DNA of 64,000 bases from Chitinophaga hostae (GTDB lineage Bacteria; Bacteroidota; Bacteroidia; Chitinophagales; Chitinophagaceae), in NCBI RefSeq assembly GCF_018224885.1, contig NZ_JAGTXB010000022.1, forward strand, positions 62,001 to 126,000, given 5' to 3'. Position 1 is the stretch's first letter. Every line of letters starts with the position of its first letter. The notes beneath the pieces are model-generated. The model made no database searches and was not told the origin of the DNA. It saw nothing but the letters and a program-made list of their open reading frames with translations. Position numbers and translations under genes: made by a program. Shown in pieces: positions 8,812-17,773 of the stretch.

Positions 8812-8832
8812 ATTTATACGTCATGTATAAAT
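8812..8832. promoter_or_regulatory. Short perfect palindrome upstream of the permease gene
   Basis: ATTTATAC-GTCAT-GTATAAAT has 8 bp perfect arms and a 5 bp spacer, the shape of a dimeric regulator operator. It lies 72 bp before the permease start. No regulator is known for it, and the AT-rich setting makes a chance match possible. Confidence 0.25.
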
Positions 8833-8904
8833 ATTTTATTTTTAGGGAGATGATATCATGGCATTTTGTTAGCTGCTACATATCTCTTTTACAGACTTCC
8901 GCTT

Positions 8905-11271
8905 ATGATCCGAAACTATCTGAAAGTCGCCTGGCGCCATTTGTTGAAAAATCCCCGTTTTACCATGCTGAACCTGACAGGCCTCTCTACCGGCTTGGCC
9001 TGTACGCTGCTGATCTACCTATGGGTGCATGATGAACAATCATTCGATCATTTTCACCGGAACGATCGCCAGCTGTTCCAGGTAATGGAAAATACAACAC
9101 ACGAAAAGGGAATAGAGACATCTGCCGGAACACCGGCGCTGTTGGCGGCTACACTGCCCGCCACTATGCCGGAAGTGGCCTATGCTGCGGTCAGTACGCC
9201 ACCCAACTGGTTTCCCAAAGTACAATTGCTGGCAGGCAATAAAAATGGTAAGGCTGCCGGTATATTCGCCGGAAAGGATTACCTCCGCGTATTCACTTAT
9301 CCTTTACTCCAGGGCAACAATCAACAGGTACTGGCCAACAAAAACGGGATCGTTATTTCCGCCAAACTGGCCCGGGAACTGTTTCTTTCACCCGCCAACG
9401 CAGTAGGCAAAAGCATTATATGGCAGATCGATGTCAATAAAAAGACAAGTATTGTGACCGGCGTTTTTAGTGAAATACCCGCCAATTCTTCCACACAGTT
9501 CGATTTCATACTACCGTTCGATGATTTTCGGGAAATCATGAAAATCACATCACTGGAGCCACAGGGCCCCTTCCTGACCTACCTTGTGATGAAGGACGGC
9601 GCCAATATTCCTGCCTTCAATGCAAAGCTGAGCAGCTTCATGACCTCCCTCACGAAAGGCGCCACCGCGCCCCGGCAGTTGTTCCTGCAGCGCTACAGCG
9701 ATAACTATCTCTATGGTAATTATGAAAACGGCGTCGCTGCCGGAGGCCGTATCAGCTACGTACAACTGTTTTCGCTGATAGCGCTCTTCATCATTATTAT
9801 CGCCGGTATCAACTTCGTAAATCTCTCTACCGCCAAAGCTTCCGGCCGGATGAAGGAAATGGGTATCCGCAAAGCCATCGGCGCCAACCGCGCCACACTG
9901 GTGTTGCAGTATCTCGGCGAATCCATGTTGCTCACTTTCCTGTCGCTGGTGGTGGCTTTGATCATGGTGATATTATTCCTCCCTCACTTCAACCAGCTTA
10001 CCGGTAAAACCCTGGCGCTTTCATTCAATCCAACTATGGTACTGGCTGTGTTGGCCATAACCCTGCTAACCGGGCTGCTGGCAGGCAGCTACCCGGCATT
10101 ATACCTCTCCGGATTCAGTCCGCTGTCTGTCCTCAAAGGAAAGATCCCGACGGCTACCGGGCAACTCATGGCCCGCAAAGGCCTGGTGATCTTCCAGTTC
10201 ACCCTATCCGTTTTATTTATGGTGGCGGTGATAACAGTATACCGACAGATCGCCTATGTACAATCCAAAAGCCCGGGATATGATAAAGACAATATTGTTT
10301 ACTTCGATGTGGAAGGCAAGGTGGCTGGTAATACGCCAGCTTTCCTGGCAGCCCTGAAACGAATTCCCGGTGTGGTAAACGCTTCGGGCATGGTAGGCAA
10401 CGTGCTGGGCGCACCCGGTATGGGCTACACCTGGAAAGGGAGAGGCAGGGTGGAAACAATTCTCTGCCGCCCCTTTATGGTCAACTATGATATGATCGAA
10501 ACGCTGGGAATGGAAATGGCCGCAGGCCGCCCGTTTTCCCGCGATTTTGGTACTGATAATACAAAAATTATTTTCAACGAAGCAGCCATCAAAGCCATGG
10601 GTATCGAAGATCCCGTTGGAAAAGTAATTGAGTTTAACGGAGAACAACTGGAGATCGCAGGCGTGGTGAAGAACTTCCATTTTCAGTCGCTGCATGAGGC
10701 GATCAAGCCCCTGTTTATGCGGCTGGATATGCAGAACAGTACTGTAATGGTGAAAATAAAAGCCGGACAAACAAAAACGGTATTAAGCCGTCTTGAAGCA
10801 TTTTACAATGCCTGCAATCCCGGTTTTACCTTCGATTGCAAATTCCTGGACGATGATTACCAGGCCCAATACGTGGCGGAGAAAAGGGTAGCAGCACTTT
10901 CAAAATATTTCACCGCACTGGCAGTATTGATTTCCTGCCTGGGCCTTTTCGGGCTGGCCACTTTTACCGCAGATACCAGGCGCAAGGAAATCAGTATCCG
11001 CAAGGTATTGGGTGCTACCGTTACCAATGTGGTGATGATGCTTTCCCGTGAATTTTTCCGCGCAGTAGCAGTAGCCATCGTGATCGGGTTACCGCTGGCC
11101 TGGTATTGCATGGACTACTGGCTGCATAGTTTCGCTTATCATATTCGTTTAGGCGTGGACGTATTTTTGCTGGTGGGTGTGGTGATGTTGTTAATAACAT
11201 TGCTGACCGTGAGTGTACAGGCTATCAGGGCAGCTATGGAAAACCCGGTTAAAAGCTTAAAGATGGAGTAA
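8905..11271 (+). CDS. ABC transporter permease, FtsX/MacB type
   Basis: A 788-residue inner-membrane permease with the usual Bacteroidota duplicated layout. The N-terminal membrane segment (FTMLNLTGLSTGLACTLLIYLWV) is followed by a periplasmic MacB_PCD domain. An FtsX membrane block with KEMGIRKAIGANRATLVLQYL then leads into a second membrane/periplasm/FtsX unit ending RRKEISIRKVLGATVTNVVMML. The ATG at 8905 (MIRNYLKVAWRHLLKNP) matches the standard family start; the longer frame from a TTG at 8866 is not used. No ATPase or membrane-fusion gene is adjacent, so the partner must be elsewhere. Such permeases usually move lipoproteins, peptides or drugs, and the substrate is unknown. Confidence 0.92.
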   Translation: MIRNYLKVAWRHLLKNPRFTMLNLTGLSTGLACTLLIYLWVHDEQSFDHFHRNDRQLFQVMENTTHEKGIETSAGTPALLAATLPATMPEVAYAAVSTPPNWFPKVQLLAGNKNGKAAGIFAGKDYLRVFTYPLLQGNNQQVLANKNGIVISAKLARELFLSPANAVGKSIIWQIDVNKKTSIVTGVFSEIPANSSTQFDFILPFDDFREIMKITSLEPQGPFLTYLVMKDGANIPAFNAKLSSFMTSLTKGATAPRQLFLQRYSDNYLYGNYENGVAAGGRISYVQLFSLIALFIIIIAGINFVNLSTAKASGRMKEMGIRKAIGANRATLVLQYLGESMLLTFLSLVVALIMVILFLPHFNQLTGKTLALSFNPTMVLAVLAITLLTGLLAGSYPALYLSGFSPLSVLKGKIPTATGQLMARKGLVIFQFTLSVLFMVAVITVYRQIAYVQSKSPGYDKDNIVYFDVEGKVAGNTPAFLAALKRIPGVVNASGMVGNVLGAPGMGYTWKGRGRVETILCRPFMVNYDMIETLGMEMAAGRPFSRDFGTDNTKIIFNEAAIKAMGIEDPVGKVIEFNGEQLEIAGVVKNFHFQSLHEAIKPLFMRLDMQNSTVMVKIKAGQTKTVLSRLEAFYNACNPGFTFDCKFLDDDYQAQYVAEKRVAALSKYFTALAVLISCLGLFGLATFTADTRRKEISIRKVLGATVTNVVMMLSREFFRAVAVAIVIGLPLAWYCMDYWLHSFAYHIRLGVDVFLLVGVVMLLITLLTVSVQAIRAAMENPVKSLKME

Positions 11272-11284
11272 GCCATGGTGATTA

Positions 11285-12865
11285 TTATCGGGCAGCCATT
11301 AGGATCTCTGATAACCTGAGTAAATAGTTGAATACCCACGTCAGAAATAAAGTTAGCAGGAGAAATGGCAAAATATAAGGCACCAGCAGGTAATAAAGAG
11401 ACGGTGTGGAAAGGGACATGGTAGTATACAGAGTGCATGGTGCTGTTACTCTTTTCATAGCCAAAATGTCGCCCTTTTTATTGGCGTTGAAGAGAATTCC
11501 GTCATTGGATGATTTAAGCAATGGAAGATTATTTTCGATGCATCGTAACCTGCATATATTTTTGAATTGAGTTCTGCCCGTCTCTGTGCCGCCAAAGAAG
11601 CTTTCACTGGACAACATCAACATAGCACGGGTGTCATCATTTAAATGAGAGGCTATAAAAATACTATTAACCGCCTCATAGCAAATACAAATGAAATAGT
11701 TATGATCTTCAATCCGGAACACGTCATTATTGCCTGGATCGATAGAAAAATTATATGAATCGGTATTTAGAAAAGACAAGTATGAGGGGACATACTCCTC
11801 AAGCGGCACGTACGACTTTTTAAGTTTTATGTTAATAATGTCGGACTGATTGATCATTAACGCCGCATTGTATCTACTATATGTCGTATTGACGCCCATG
11901 GTCTGTTCTACATGAAAGCCATTCGTATCTGGGACATTCAGGATAGTTCCAGTAATGATATTGTTGGTATTCCAGGCTTTTAGACTTTTTTTTATAAAAG
12001 CGTACACATCAGTTGTGGGAAATCTGTTTAGCCAGGTATTATTTGAAACGAGATCCTCAGGAAGGATTGTAATAAGAGATTTGTTAGAAGATGGTTGTCT
12101 CAATAGGGTGTCTATTGTTTTGAGCTTATTTATGTCGCTGATGGGATTATCGCCGGTTATGGCAGTGCCTACAAGTGTGATCCTTTTTTGAGGAGCATTG
12201 TTTTCGGTATTAGACATCGAGGAGATAATTCCGGATAGTAACAGAGGCAAAATGGCTATTGGTATACATATTTGAAGATATTTTGATGTATTGGTCCTAA
12301 TAAATGCGAGATAAATAGAATAGTTACAAATTAATATCCACGCCGATCCACCCAACACCCCTAAATAGGCATACCATAAAACCCAATGGGGATTTTTTCC
12401 AAATACATTCCCGACTGTTAGCCAGGTCCAGGAAAAGTCCCATACGTGATGAAAATATTCAAATAGGATCCAGCATACAAGTAAAATGAGGTGGCCCCCA
12501 TGTTTTATTCTTAGGAGCTTAACAAAAAGCCGCCAGCAAATAACAGGTAGTAGAAAAAGAAACCCATTAATGAATAAGGTGCCCAAGCCCTTGTAAAGGC
12601 GGACTTCACAAAGCCAATAGGTGACCACGACATTCCATGTAACATTGAGGATGTATAGCTCAAGGTAGTAACAACGATTCCTTTTTTCATTGAACAGCCT
12701 TCCCATATAAGGTATAAAAGTAAACAGGGAAAACAAAGGGTGCATATACCAGGAAGCATACATCAGGACGGCAAAGAGCGACCAACATATAATAAACGAC
12801 TGGATATGCTTAAACGTCTTATGACCGCAGTATGAAACAAGGATGGTGTCGCTTGTTAAAGTCAT
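11285..12865 (-). CDS. Divergent apolipoprotein N-acyltransferase (Lnt) homologue
   Basis: A 526-residue membrane protein with about seven N-terminal membrane segments, then a nitrilase-fold domain (about 228-470) and a C-terminal membrane anchor (YYLLVPYILPFLLLTLFLTWV). The Lnt membrane signature is recognisable: ILFEYFHHVWDFSWTWLTVGN, PHWVLWYAYLGVLGGSAW. All three nitrilase-type catalytic residues appear kept: E270 in ILPED, K349 before SYVPLEEYVP, and C395 in CICYE. Canonical Lnt adds the third acyl chain to lipoproteins at the outer face of the inner membrane. The sequence is strongly diverged and AT-rich compared with its neighbours, and it sits downstream of a lipoprotein gene in the same orientation. 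It may be a dedicated second Lnt; the alternative is that it is this organism's only one. Confidence 0.75.
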   Translation of the reverse strand: MTLTSDTILVSYCGHKTFKHIQSFIICWSLFAVLMYASWYMHPLFSLFTFIPYMGRLFNEKRNRCYYLELYILNVTWNVVVTYWLCEVRLYKGLGTLFINGFLFLLPVICWRLFVKLLRIKHGGHLILLVCWILFEYFHHVWDFSWTWLTVGNVFGKNPHWVLWYAYLGVLGGSAWILICNYSIYLAFIRTNTSKYLQICIPIAILPLLLSGIISSMSNTENNAPQKRITLVGTAITGDNPISDINKLKTIDTLLRQPSSNKSLITILPEDLVSNNTWLNRFPTTDVYAFIKKSLKAWNTNNIITGTILNVPDTNGFHVEQTMGVNTTYSRYNAALMINQSDIINIKLKKSYVPLEEYVPSYLSFLNTDSYNFSIDPGNNDVFRIEDHNYFICICYEAVNSIFIASHLNDDTRAMLMLSSESFFGGTETGRTQFKNICRLRCIENNLPLLKSSNDGILFNANKKGDILAMKRVTAPCTLYTTMSLSTPSLYYLLVPYILPFLLLTLFLTWVFNYLLRLSEILMAAR

Positions 12866-12891
12866 GGCATTTACACTGGATTATTTATTAT

Positions 12892-12929
12892 ATCAGCAGG
12901 CTACTTTTAAAAGTAAGTAGTCTGCTGAT
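12892..12929. terminator. Strong hairpin between the lipoprotein and Lnt-like genes
   Basis: Arms ATCAGCAGGCTACTT and AAGTAGTCTGCTGAT pair over 15 bp with one G-T wobble and a short AT loop. A T-run follows only on the plus strand (ATTTTTAG). On the minus strand it lies between the lipoprotein stop and the Lnt-like start and could act as a partial terminator or RNA-stability element. Confidence 0.6.
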
Positions 12930-12950
12930 TTTTAGAAGATGTTCTTTGTA

Positions 12951-13943
12951 TTAAGGACGTGGTGGAAAAATTGCGTTGATTACTAACATCATTTCTGATG
13001 CTGTTGCTGTATATATTGCGTACTTTTCGAGTCCGGTAGGGCTGTTTACAAATGAATAATTAGCTCGGCCAATAGTTACTGTTAACGTGGCCTTATCAAA
13101 CATAACTCCCATAGCGTTTACAATATCTTGATAAGATAATGTATACTTGCCGTTGTCGGGTACCCGAAGTGCAGTGTATCGTTTTCTGTCCTTTGGGGGC
13201 CAAGGGGAAGTGCTGGTACCTAGATTTCCTTGCAATCCATCATCGTACTCAAGTACAATGACAATTCCTTTGTCATTTTGGGGATCTGCGTTCCAGTATA
13301 AATCATAGCTCCCAGTCTGGTCCTTAACATAACAGACCATAGTAAAATAAGAGTCATTCCCGTATTGTTGTGTTTGCATTTTACCAATTCCAAGATCCAG
13401 TCTTAGAGGGAAATACAAGGTTCCTGTACTAACTGCCGGCGTTCTAGCATTGCCTGCTCCGCTTCTGGTTGGTGGGCTGTATACAGGGTTAACAGCGATA
13501 TTCTGAATTGTCCCTTGCACAGAGGTGTATTCGCCAATGTGATCTCTCGGATTAGCTGCCGCAGATGGCTCAGCGTTCTTTAGACTATAGAAAAAGCCAT
13601 TACTTTGATAGGGGTGAGCCAGAATTTTACCGAACGTAATATCTCCACCCGGAATAATATTATTATTGGCATCATAAAAGGCGCCTCCAAATTGAAGAGT
13701 GCTAGATACTGTTCTTGCAGGAGTAGAGGGTGCAAGAGTCTGATAATGTTTTATTCCAAAAGTACCGTTGACGGGCGTTTCAATAAAGGAGTAAAAAGCC
13801 ATGATGTCGTTACCCACTACGCTTTGAAATGCTGAGATTTTTTTGACATCTATCTGATCCAGCTGCTCACTTTTTTTTGCTTCCTTTTTGCTACACCCAA
13901 ACAGGGCCAATAAAAGTACAATATATAAATAAGGTGTTTTCAT
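12951..13943 (-). CDS. Putative lipoprotein of unknown function
   Basis: From the ATG at 13943 the product is 330 residues and begins with a lipoprotein signal, MKTPYLYIVLLLALFGCSKK, with lipobox LFGC. A longer in-frame opening to 14114 lacks any signal and runs through the end of the upstream gene, so it is rejected. No family was recognised. The mature part is polar and mostly beta-like, with NGTFGIKHYQTLAP, a Pro/Thr-rich stretch around NARTPAVSTG, and VVLEYDDGLQG. It is 31 bp downstream of a small secreted-protein gene and 85 bp upstream of the Lnt homologue, all on the minus strand, which suggests one expression unit. Confidence 0.75.
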   Translation of the reverse strand: MKTPYLYIVLLLALFGCSKKEAKKSEQLDQIDVKKISAFQSVVGNDIMAFYSFIETPVNGTFGIKHYQTLAPSTPARTVSSTLQFGGAFYDANNNIIPGGDITFGKILAHPYQSNGFFYSLKNAEPSAAANPRDHIGEYTSVQGTIQNIAVNPVYSPPTRSGAGNARTPAVSTGTLYFPLRLDLGIGKMQTQQYGNDSYFTMVCYVKDQTGSYDLYWNADPQNDKGIVIVLEYDDGLQGNLGTSTSPWPPKDRKRYTALRVPDNGKYTLSYQDIVNAMGVMFDKATLTVTIGRANYSFVNSPTGLEKYAIYTATASEMMLVINAIFPPRP

Positions 13944-13974
13944 TTTAAAGTTTGTTAAGGGATTGACAATAGAA

Positions 13975-14501
13975 TTACCGGCAGGTGGCAGTTGATACAT
14001 ACTGAAGAAAGGCCTCCTCAGCAGGCTGCCCTTTATGCAGCGTGGTTGTGTAGCGCAGATTTGCCCTGCCTTGTCTACTGCTTGTGCATAAATTACAATC
14101 TTCATAAAAATCAACCGTTAACTTGGAGCTTACTTCCTTGGGTACATTAATCATTAGAAAATCTCCTTTCTTTTTCCAAATAGTAGTATAGGTAGCTGGC
14201 GAATAATTGTTGATGGGTGTATTGGGTTCAACGGTTATTTTACAAAAGTAAGTTGTGTTAATACTCCCTGTCAACGCCGATGCTCCATCTACTAGTTTGG
14301 GATTCCCTGAGTTGGTGGGCAACAATGGACAGCTCCGTGCATTGTAATTAAAGAAAGCCAGTGTTAGCTTGCACTTTACTGCTGTTAGCTGTGGGGGGGC
14401 GGTGGATTTTTACTGTTACTTTTGTCACTGCCAGGCTTGGCCATACTGGTTAGTATTACCGACAATAGTACGACTCCAAAGGTCATGAAGGGTTTTTTCA
14501 T
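13975..14501 (-). pseudogene. Small secreted protein, frameshifted in a C7 tract
   Basis: Reading from ATG 14501 gives a clear signal peptide (MKKPFMTFGVVLLSVILTSMA) and then KPGSDKSNSKNPP, after which seven consecutive C residues (plus-strand G7 at 14393-14399) lead straight to a stop. One extra C would restore the frame and join it to the 116-residue open frame that ends at 13975 (LTAVKCKLTLAFFNYNARSC, TYFCKITVEPNTPINNYSP, VDFYEDCNLCTSSRQG). The distance 14501-14325 is 176 bases, confirming a one-base shift. The mature part is Cys-rich with six or so cysteines, likely disulphide-bonded. It may be a pseudogene, a homopolymer sequencing error or a phase-variable gene. No family was recognised. 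Confidence 0.75.
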
Positions 14502-14663
14502 ATAGCTTTTTTATATTGAAAATGGGTTTACGCGGGTTACATTAAATTAGGTTTCCTAACACAGTGAAATAGTGTAACAAAAGAGGGGCGAAGTTATATA
14601 AAAAGTGAAATAGTAAAAAAAATATCGCTGCAGGTGTAGCGTATTTATAAATTTTTTTTGTAC

Positions 14664-14703
14664 AAAAAAGCCCCGAAATCCTTATGATTCCGGGACTTTT
14701 AAA
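14664..14703 (-). terminator. Rho-independent terminator of the FadL-like porin gene
   Basis: On the minus strand AAAAGTCCCGGAATC pairs with GGATTTCGGGGCTTTT around the loop ATAA, and a T-run follows. It begins about 35 bp past the porin stop. Confidence 0.88.
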
Positions 14704-14737
14704 ATTTATGACAAGATAGTTTTCTCTTGAATGTTGT

Positions 14738-16297
14738 CTAGAATTTGAATCCGATCGTCAGCATAATATTGCTCCGGGTATAATCCAGTGCAGCAGCTTT
14801 TGGCGTATAGGCTGCATCAAATACAGTATAAGGCTGGTATCTGTCCTTGCCTTGCGTATAGCTGTAAGTGGCATCTGCATAAAAACCTTTGTTTCGGAAA
14901 CCAAGACCGCCACTGTATACTTTGCGGGAAGCGTCTACGCCGGCATTGTAGCCATCGTTGCTGTATGGATTACCATAAGCGGCGAAACCAAGTCTTACGG
15001 CATACATCGCCTGGAACCTAACCTCAGCGCCTGCACGAATATTGGAAGCAGATTTGTAAATCGCGCCGATGTTATTATTCAGACTATTCTCTGTGCCTTT
15101 GTTGTCACTCATTCTGAATTTACCGGACGATTGGTTTACATATTCATAATCCGCTGTAATAAATCCCTGTGTTGTTTTAGGCTGCGACAAATCGCCGAAG
15201 AAGTAGGAAGCGCCTGCAGCTGCTCGTAAGGGAGCTGTGTAACCATAGTCATATTCTACTGCATAGCCATTCGTTCCGTCAACAGATTTGGCCGGTACTT
15301 CGCCAGCTCCGTCTTCGATATCGGAATACAATTCAGAAGTATAACTGTCGTGGATTGAATACCAGGTAGGCGTTACAAAAGTACCTCCCAGCCGGAAGTG
15401 ATCAGATACCTTGTACAGGATACCGATTTTACCACCAAAACCCAAACCGGTGCGCTTCAGGTTTTTATAGTAATCGAAGTAGCCAAAACTATTGGTTTTG
15501 TTGGCTTCATCGGCATCATCTTCCGACCAGCTAAGCGTTTCCTTATAGTTGATACTTGGCAGGTTGATGCTGGCGCCGATGTACAGGCGGTCGCCATAGT
15601 TACCACCAATAGCGAAGGTGTATTCATTTAATCCCCCTTCTGTTTTCAAGGTACCTCTTTGTTGAATACCGGCAGGTAGCAATCCGCCGATCTGTCTGGA
15701 AGGGGAAGCGAGGCTCATGGGTTGCTTATTGCCGGTAGGCGGCTGATAGTCCTGCGTCAGGCCGGTAGCATCGGAGAGGTCGGTCCCAAGGGCGCGGGTA
15801 GCGTCCGAGCCGTCAAAAATATCATCTACCCACACGTCGCTTAAAGAGGACTTTTTATTGTTCCCGGCAATCGTGATTTCGTTGTTATAGTTGGCAAGAC
15901 GCTCTATTCCCAACGAAAAGGAAATATTGTTCCAGGTGCTTTTGCCATCGTTTTTATTGGTGGCCATTACAAGGCCGAGCGATGGCAGCTGGAAATTGGA
16001 ACGGTTTCCTTTGTTGTCGAGTGAGCCGTTACCCAGGTAGGTAGAGATATTTTGTGTGATAGCCACACCGCCGGAAATATGGAATTCGCCGGTTTTGAAA
16101 ATCGCAATACCTGCCGGGTTAAGATGAGCGGATGAATAGTCTCCTCCAAGACCAACACCTGTACCACCCAGGGCCTGTGTTCTCGCCGTACCATGAGGTT
16201 GCATTGGTGAATAGAGTAGGGCGTCGTTGGAACTCTGGGCCATGGCTGTCACAGATATAAACAAGCCGCCTAAAAGAGGATAAAGTCTTTTAATCAT
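14738..16297 (-). CDS. Outer-membrane transport protein, OmpP1/FadL family
   Basis: A 519-residue beta-barrel with signal peptide MIKRLYPLLGGLFISVTAMA. The family N-terminus is present: a short hatch region with TARTQALGGTGVGLGGDYSS and the hallmark HLNPAGIAIF at ~58-67. The barrel strands alternate aromatic and polar residues, and the protein ends in a C-terminal aromatic (LTIGFKF), typical for BAM-dependent insertion. FadL-type proteins take up long-chain fatty acids or other hydrophobic compounds; the actual substrate here is unknown. It is monocistronic, with its own terminator. Confidence 0.9.
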   Translation of the reverse strand: MIKRLYPLLGGLFISVTAMAQSSNDALLYSPMQPHGTARTQALGGTGVGLGGDYSSAHLNPAGIAIFKTGEFHISGGVAITQNISTYLGNGSLDNKGNRSNFQLPSLGLVMATNKNDGKSTWNNISFSLGIERLANYNNEITIAGNNKKSSLSDVWVDDIFDGSDATRALGTDLSDATGLTQDYQPPTGNKQPMSLASPSRQIGGLLPAGIQQRGTLKTEGGLNEYTFAIGGNYGDRLYIGASINLPSINYKETLSWSEDDADEANKTNSFGYFDYYKNLKRTGLGFGGKIGILYKVSDHFRLGGTFVTPTWYSIHDSYTSELYSDIEDGAGEVPAKSVDGTNGYAVEYDYGYTAPLRAAAGASYFFGDLSQPKTTQGFITADYEYVNQSSGKFRMSDNKGTENSLNNNIGAIYKSASNIRAGAEVRFQAMYAVRLGFAAYGNPYSNDGYNAGVDASRKVYSGGLGFRNKGFYADATYSYTQGKDRYQPYTVFDAAYTPKAAALDYTRSNIMLTIGFKF

Positions 16298-16409
16298 GAT
16301 CTGTATACTTAAAATGAGATTTGCTTTGCAGGCTAAGCTAATGTGCTGCTAACGTGTGCTGCAATATGTATAACGGTTATATGGGCAAAACCTTGCGTGA
16401 AGATAAAAA

Positions 16410-16437
16410 ATAAGCGTAGGTTTTTAGGCTACGCTTA
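16410..16437 (-). terminator. Rho-independent terminator of the Gly/Tyr-rich lipoprotein gene
   Basis: ATAAGCGTAG and CTACGCTTAT form a perfect 10 bp stem around an 8-nt AT-rich loop, followed by six T residues on the minus strand. It starts 17 bp past the stop codon. Confidence 0.9.
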
Positions 16438-16453
16438 TCTTGTGAATATTTTA

Positions 16454-17488
16454 TTAACGGCCTCCCCTGGAAGGACGGCTATAACCGCCACCGCCGCCGC
16501 TGCCACCACTACTTCCACCTACACGACCACCGCCGGAGCTGGGTGTGTAACTTGGAGCCGGAGAAGGAGAAGGAGCAGGTCTGCTGTATTCTACACGCTG
16601 CGGACGGGAATAATTATTGTTGCCGCCATTGCCGCTGTTGTCCTGGTAAACGGGTCTGGTTACCGGTCTTTCAGAGTTGGACTGCTGGAATACACGGCGT
16701 GGTCTGTCGCCGGATCCGCCCGGATTAACTGTACCGCCGTTATTGCCATTTACAGGTTGGAAAACACCACTTCTGTTTGGACGGCTATATCCGCCGCCAC
16801 CGGTGCCGCCACTGTTAGTATAGTTAGCTCTTGGAACCCTGTCATTGCTTGATCTTACCGGGCCATAGGAGTTGGACGGACGGGTGCGATAGTAACCACC
16901 GCCATAGAAACCGCCGTGGCCATAGTATCCACCGCCATAGTAACCACCACCATAGTATGGATAGTAGTAGGAAGGCCAGTAACTGCCAACATAAGGATAG
17001 CCCCATCCGCCATAGAAACCGCTGTTCCACGGGCTATAGAAGCCACCCATGCCCCAACCGAGACCAAGGCTCAGGGAAGGACCATAGAAGCTGCTGTATG
17101 GGCTGTAACCCCAACCAAATCCACCGTATCCAAGTCCGTAACTATTCATCATATACATATTGGAAGCGGCATTGTAACCATCCCAATAATCACCGGAATA
17201 GTTGCTGCCACCACTGCCAAATCTGTTCAGTCTGCGCTGATAATCGCCCTGGTCCTCATCCTGGTAAGTCACGTAGTTGCCACCATCTTCCTGGTTGCCC
17301 TGTACATAATTGGCATCATTTTCATCCTGTCTGCTATTACCGTTCGAACCATTCGAAGAGGCATAGGTACGCTGCTGTTGACGCGGAGAGTAATATACAT
17401 CATCCGGGGTCTGAGCCGTTTTATAGGTACTGGAACACGCTCCCAGTGCGAGCGATGCGGCCAGTCCAATGTATAATATAGGCTTCAT
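16454..17488 (-). CDS. Gly/Tyr/Ser-rich prolipoprotein
   Basis: A 344-residue lipoprotein with signal MKPILYIGLAASLALGACSS and lipobox LGAC. After a Gln/Asn/Asp-rich region (~40-95) comes a Gly-Tyr-Phe-Trp-rich stretch at ~115-215 with repeated YYGGGYYGGGYYG-like units. The C-terminal third is Gly/Ser/Arg/Pro-rich (NRSGVFQPVNG, SSGGSGGGGGYSRPSRGGR). Similar low-complexity lipoproteins are widespread in Bacteroidota without a known role; a surface or structural function is plausible. Open frames on the opposite strand are artefacts of the repeated codons. Confidence 0.85.
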   Translation of the reverse strand: MKPILYIGLAASLALGACSSTYKTAQTPDDVYYSPRQQQRTYASSNGSNGNSRQDENDANYVQGNQEDGGNYVTYQDEDQGDYQRRLNRFGSGGSNYSGDYWDGYNAASNMYMMNSYGLGYGGFGWGYSPYSSFYGPSLSLGLGWGMGGFYSPWNSGFYGGWGYPYVGSYWPSYYYPYYGGGYYGGGYYGHGGFYGGGYYRTRPSNSYGPVRSSNDRVPRANYTNSGGTGGGGYSRPNRSGVFQPVNGNNGGTVNPGGSGDRPRRVFQQSNSERPVTRPVYQDNSGNGGNNNYSRPQRVEYSRPAPSPSPAPSYTPSSGGGRVGGSSGGSGGGGGYSRPSRGGR

Positions 17489-17703
17489 TTGAAATATGTT
17501 TTAAGCGTGATTCGTATAGTAAATTTACTCCTTTTTAACGGATTTAACGGGAAGAAAGTTACAATAACATAGCCTGGCTTATATTATTTTGTGATAACTG
17601 TTTGCAACGTTATGTTTTTCATCTATGTTTGTGGAATTTTCTTCTTACATGAAAATGACAAAAACTAAGCCAAACCGGCCCGGAGCAATCAGGGAAACGG
17701 ATT

Positions 17704-17711
17704 TAATTTTG
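17704..17711 (+). promoter_or_regulatory. -7 promoter element of proS
   Basis: TAATTTTG fits TAnnTTTG exactly, 62 bp before the proS ATG. A -33 TTTG is not evident. Confidence 0.45.
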
Positions 17712-17773
17712 TCACGACAAATTGAGGTGAAATTAGCTTAAAACTAACGATATATAAATAAGGTATAATTTTT

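Noticed and set aside
12951..14114. Longer form of the lipoprotein starting at 14114
   Set aside because: It runs through the upstream gene and would bury the lipoprotein signal peptide 57 residues inside.
16831..17481. Long plus-strand frames rich in His, Thr and Ser
   Set aside because: They are antisense to the Gly/Tyr-rich lipoprotein; the composition comes from its repeated codons.
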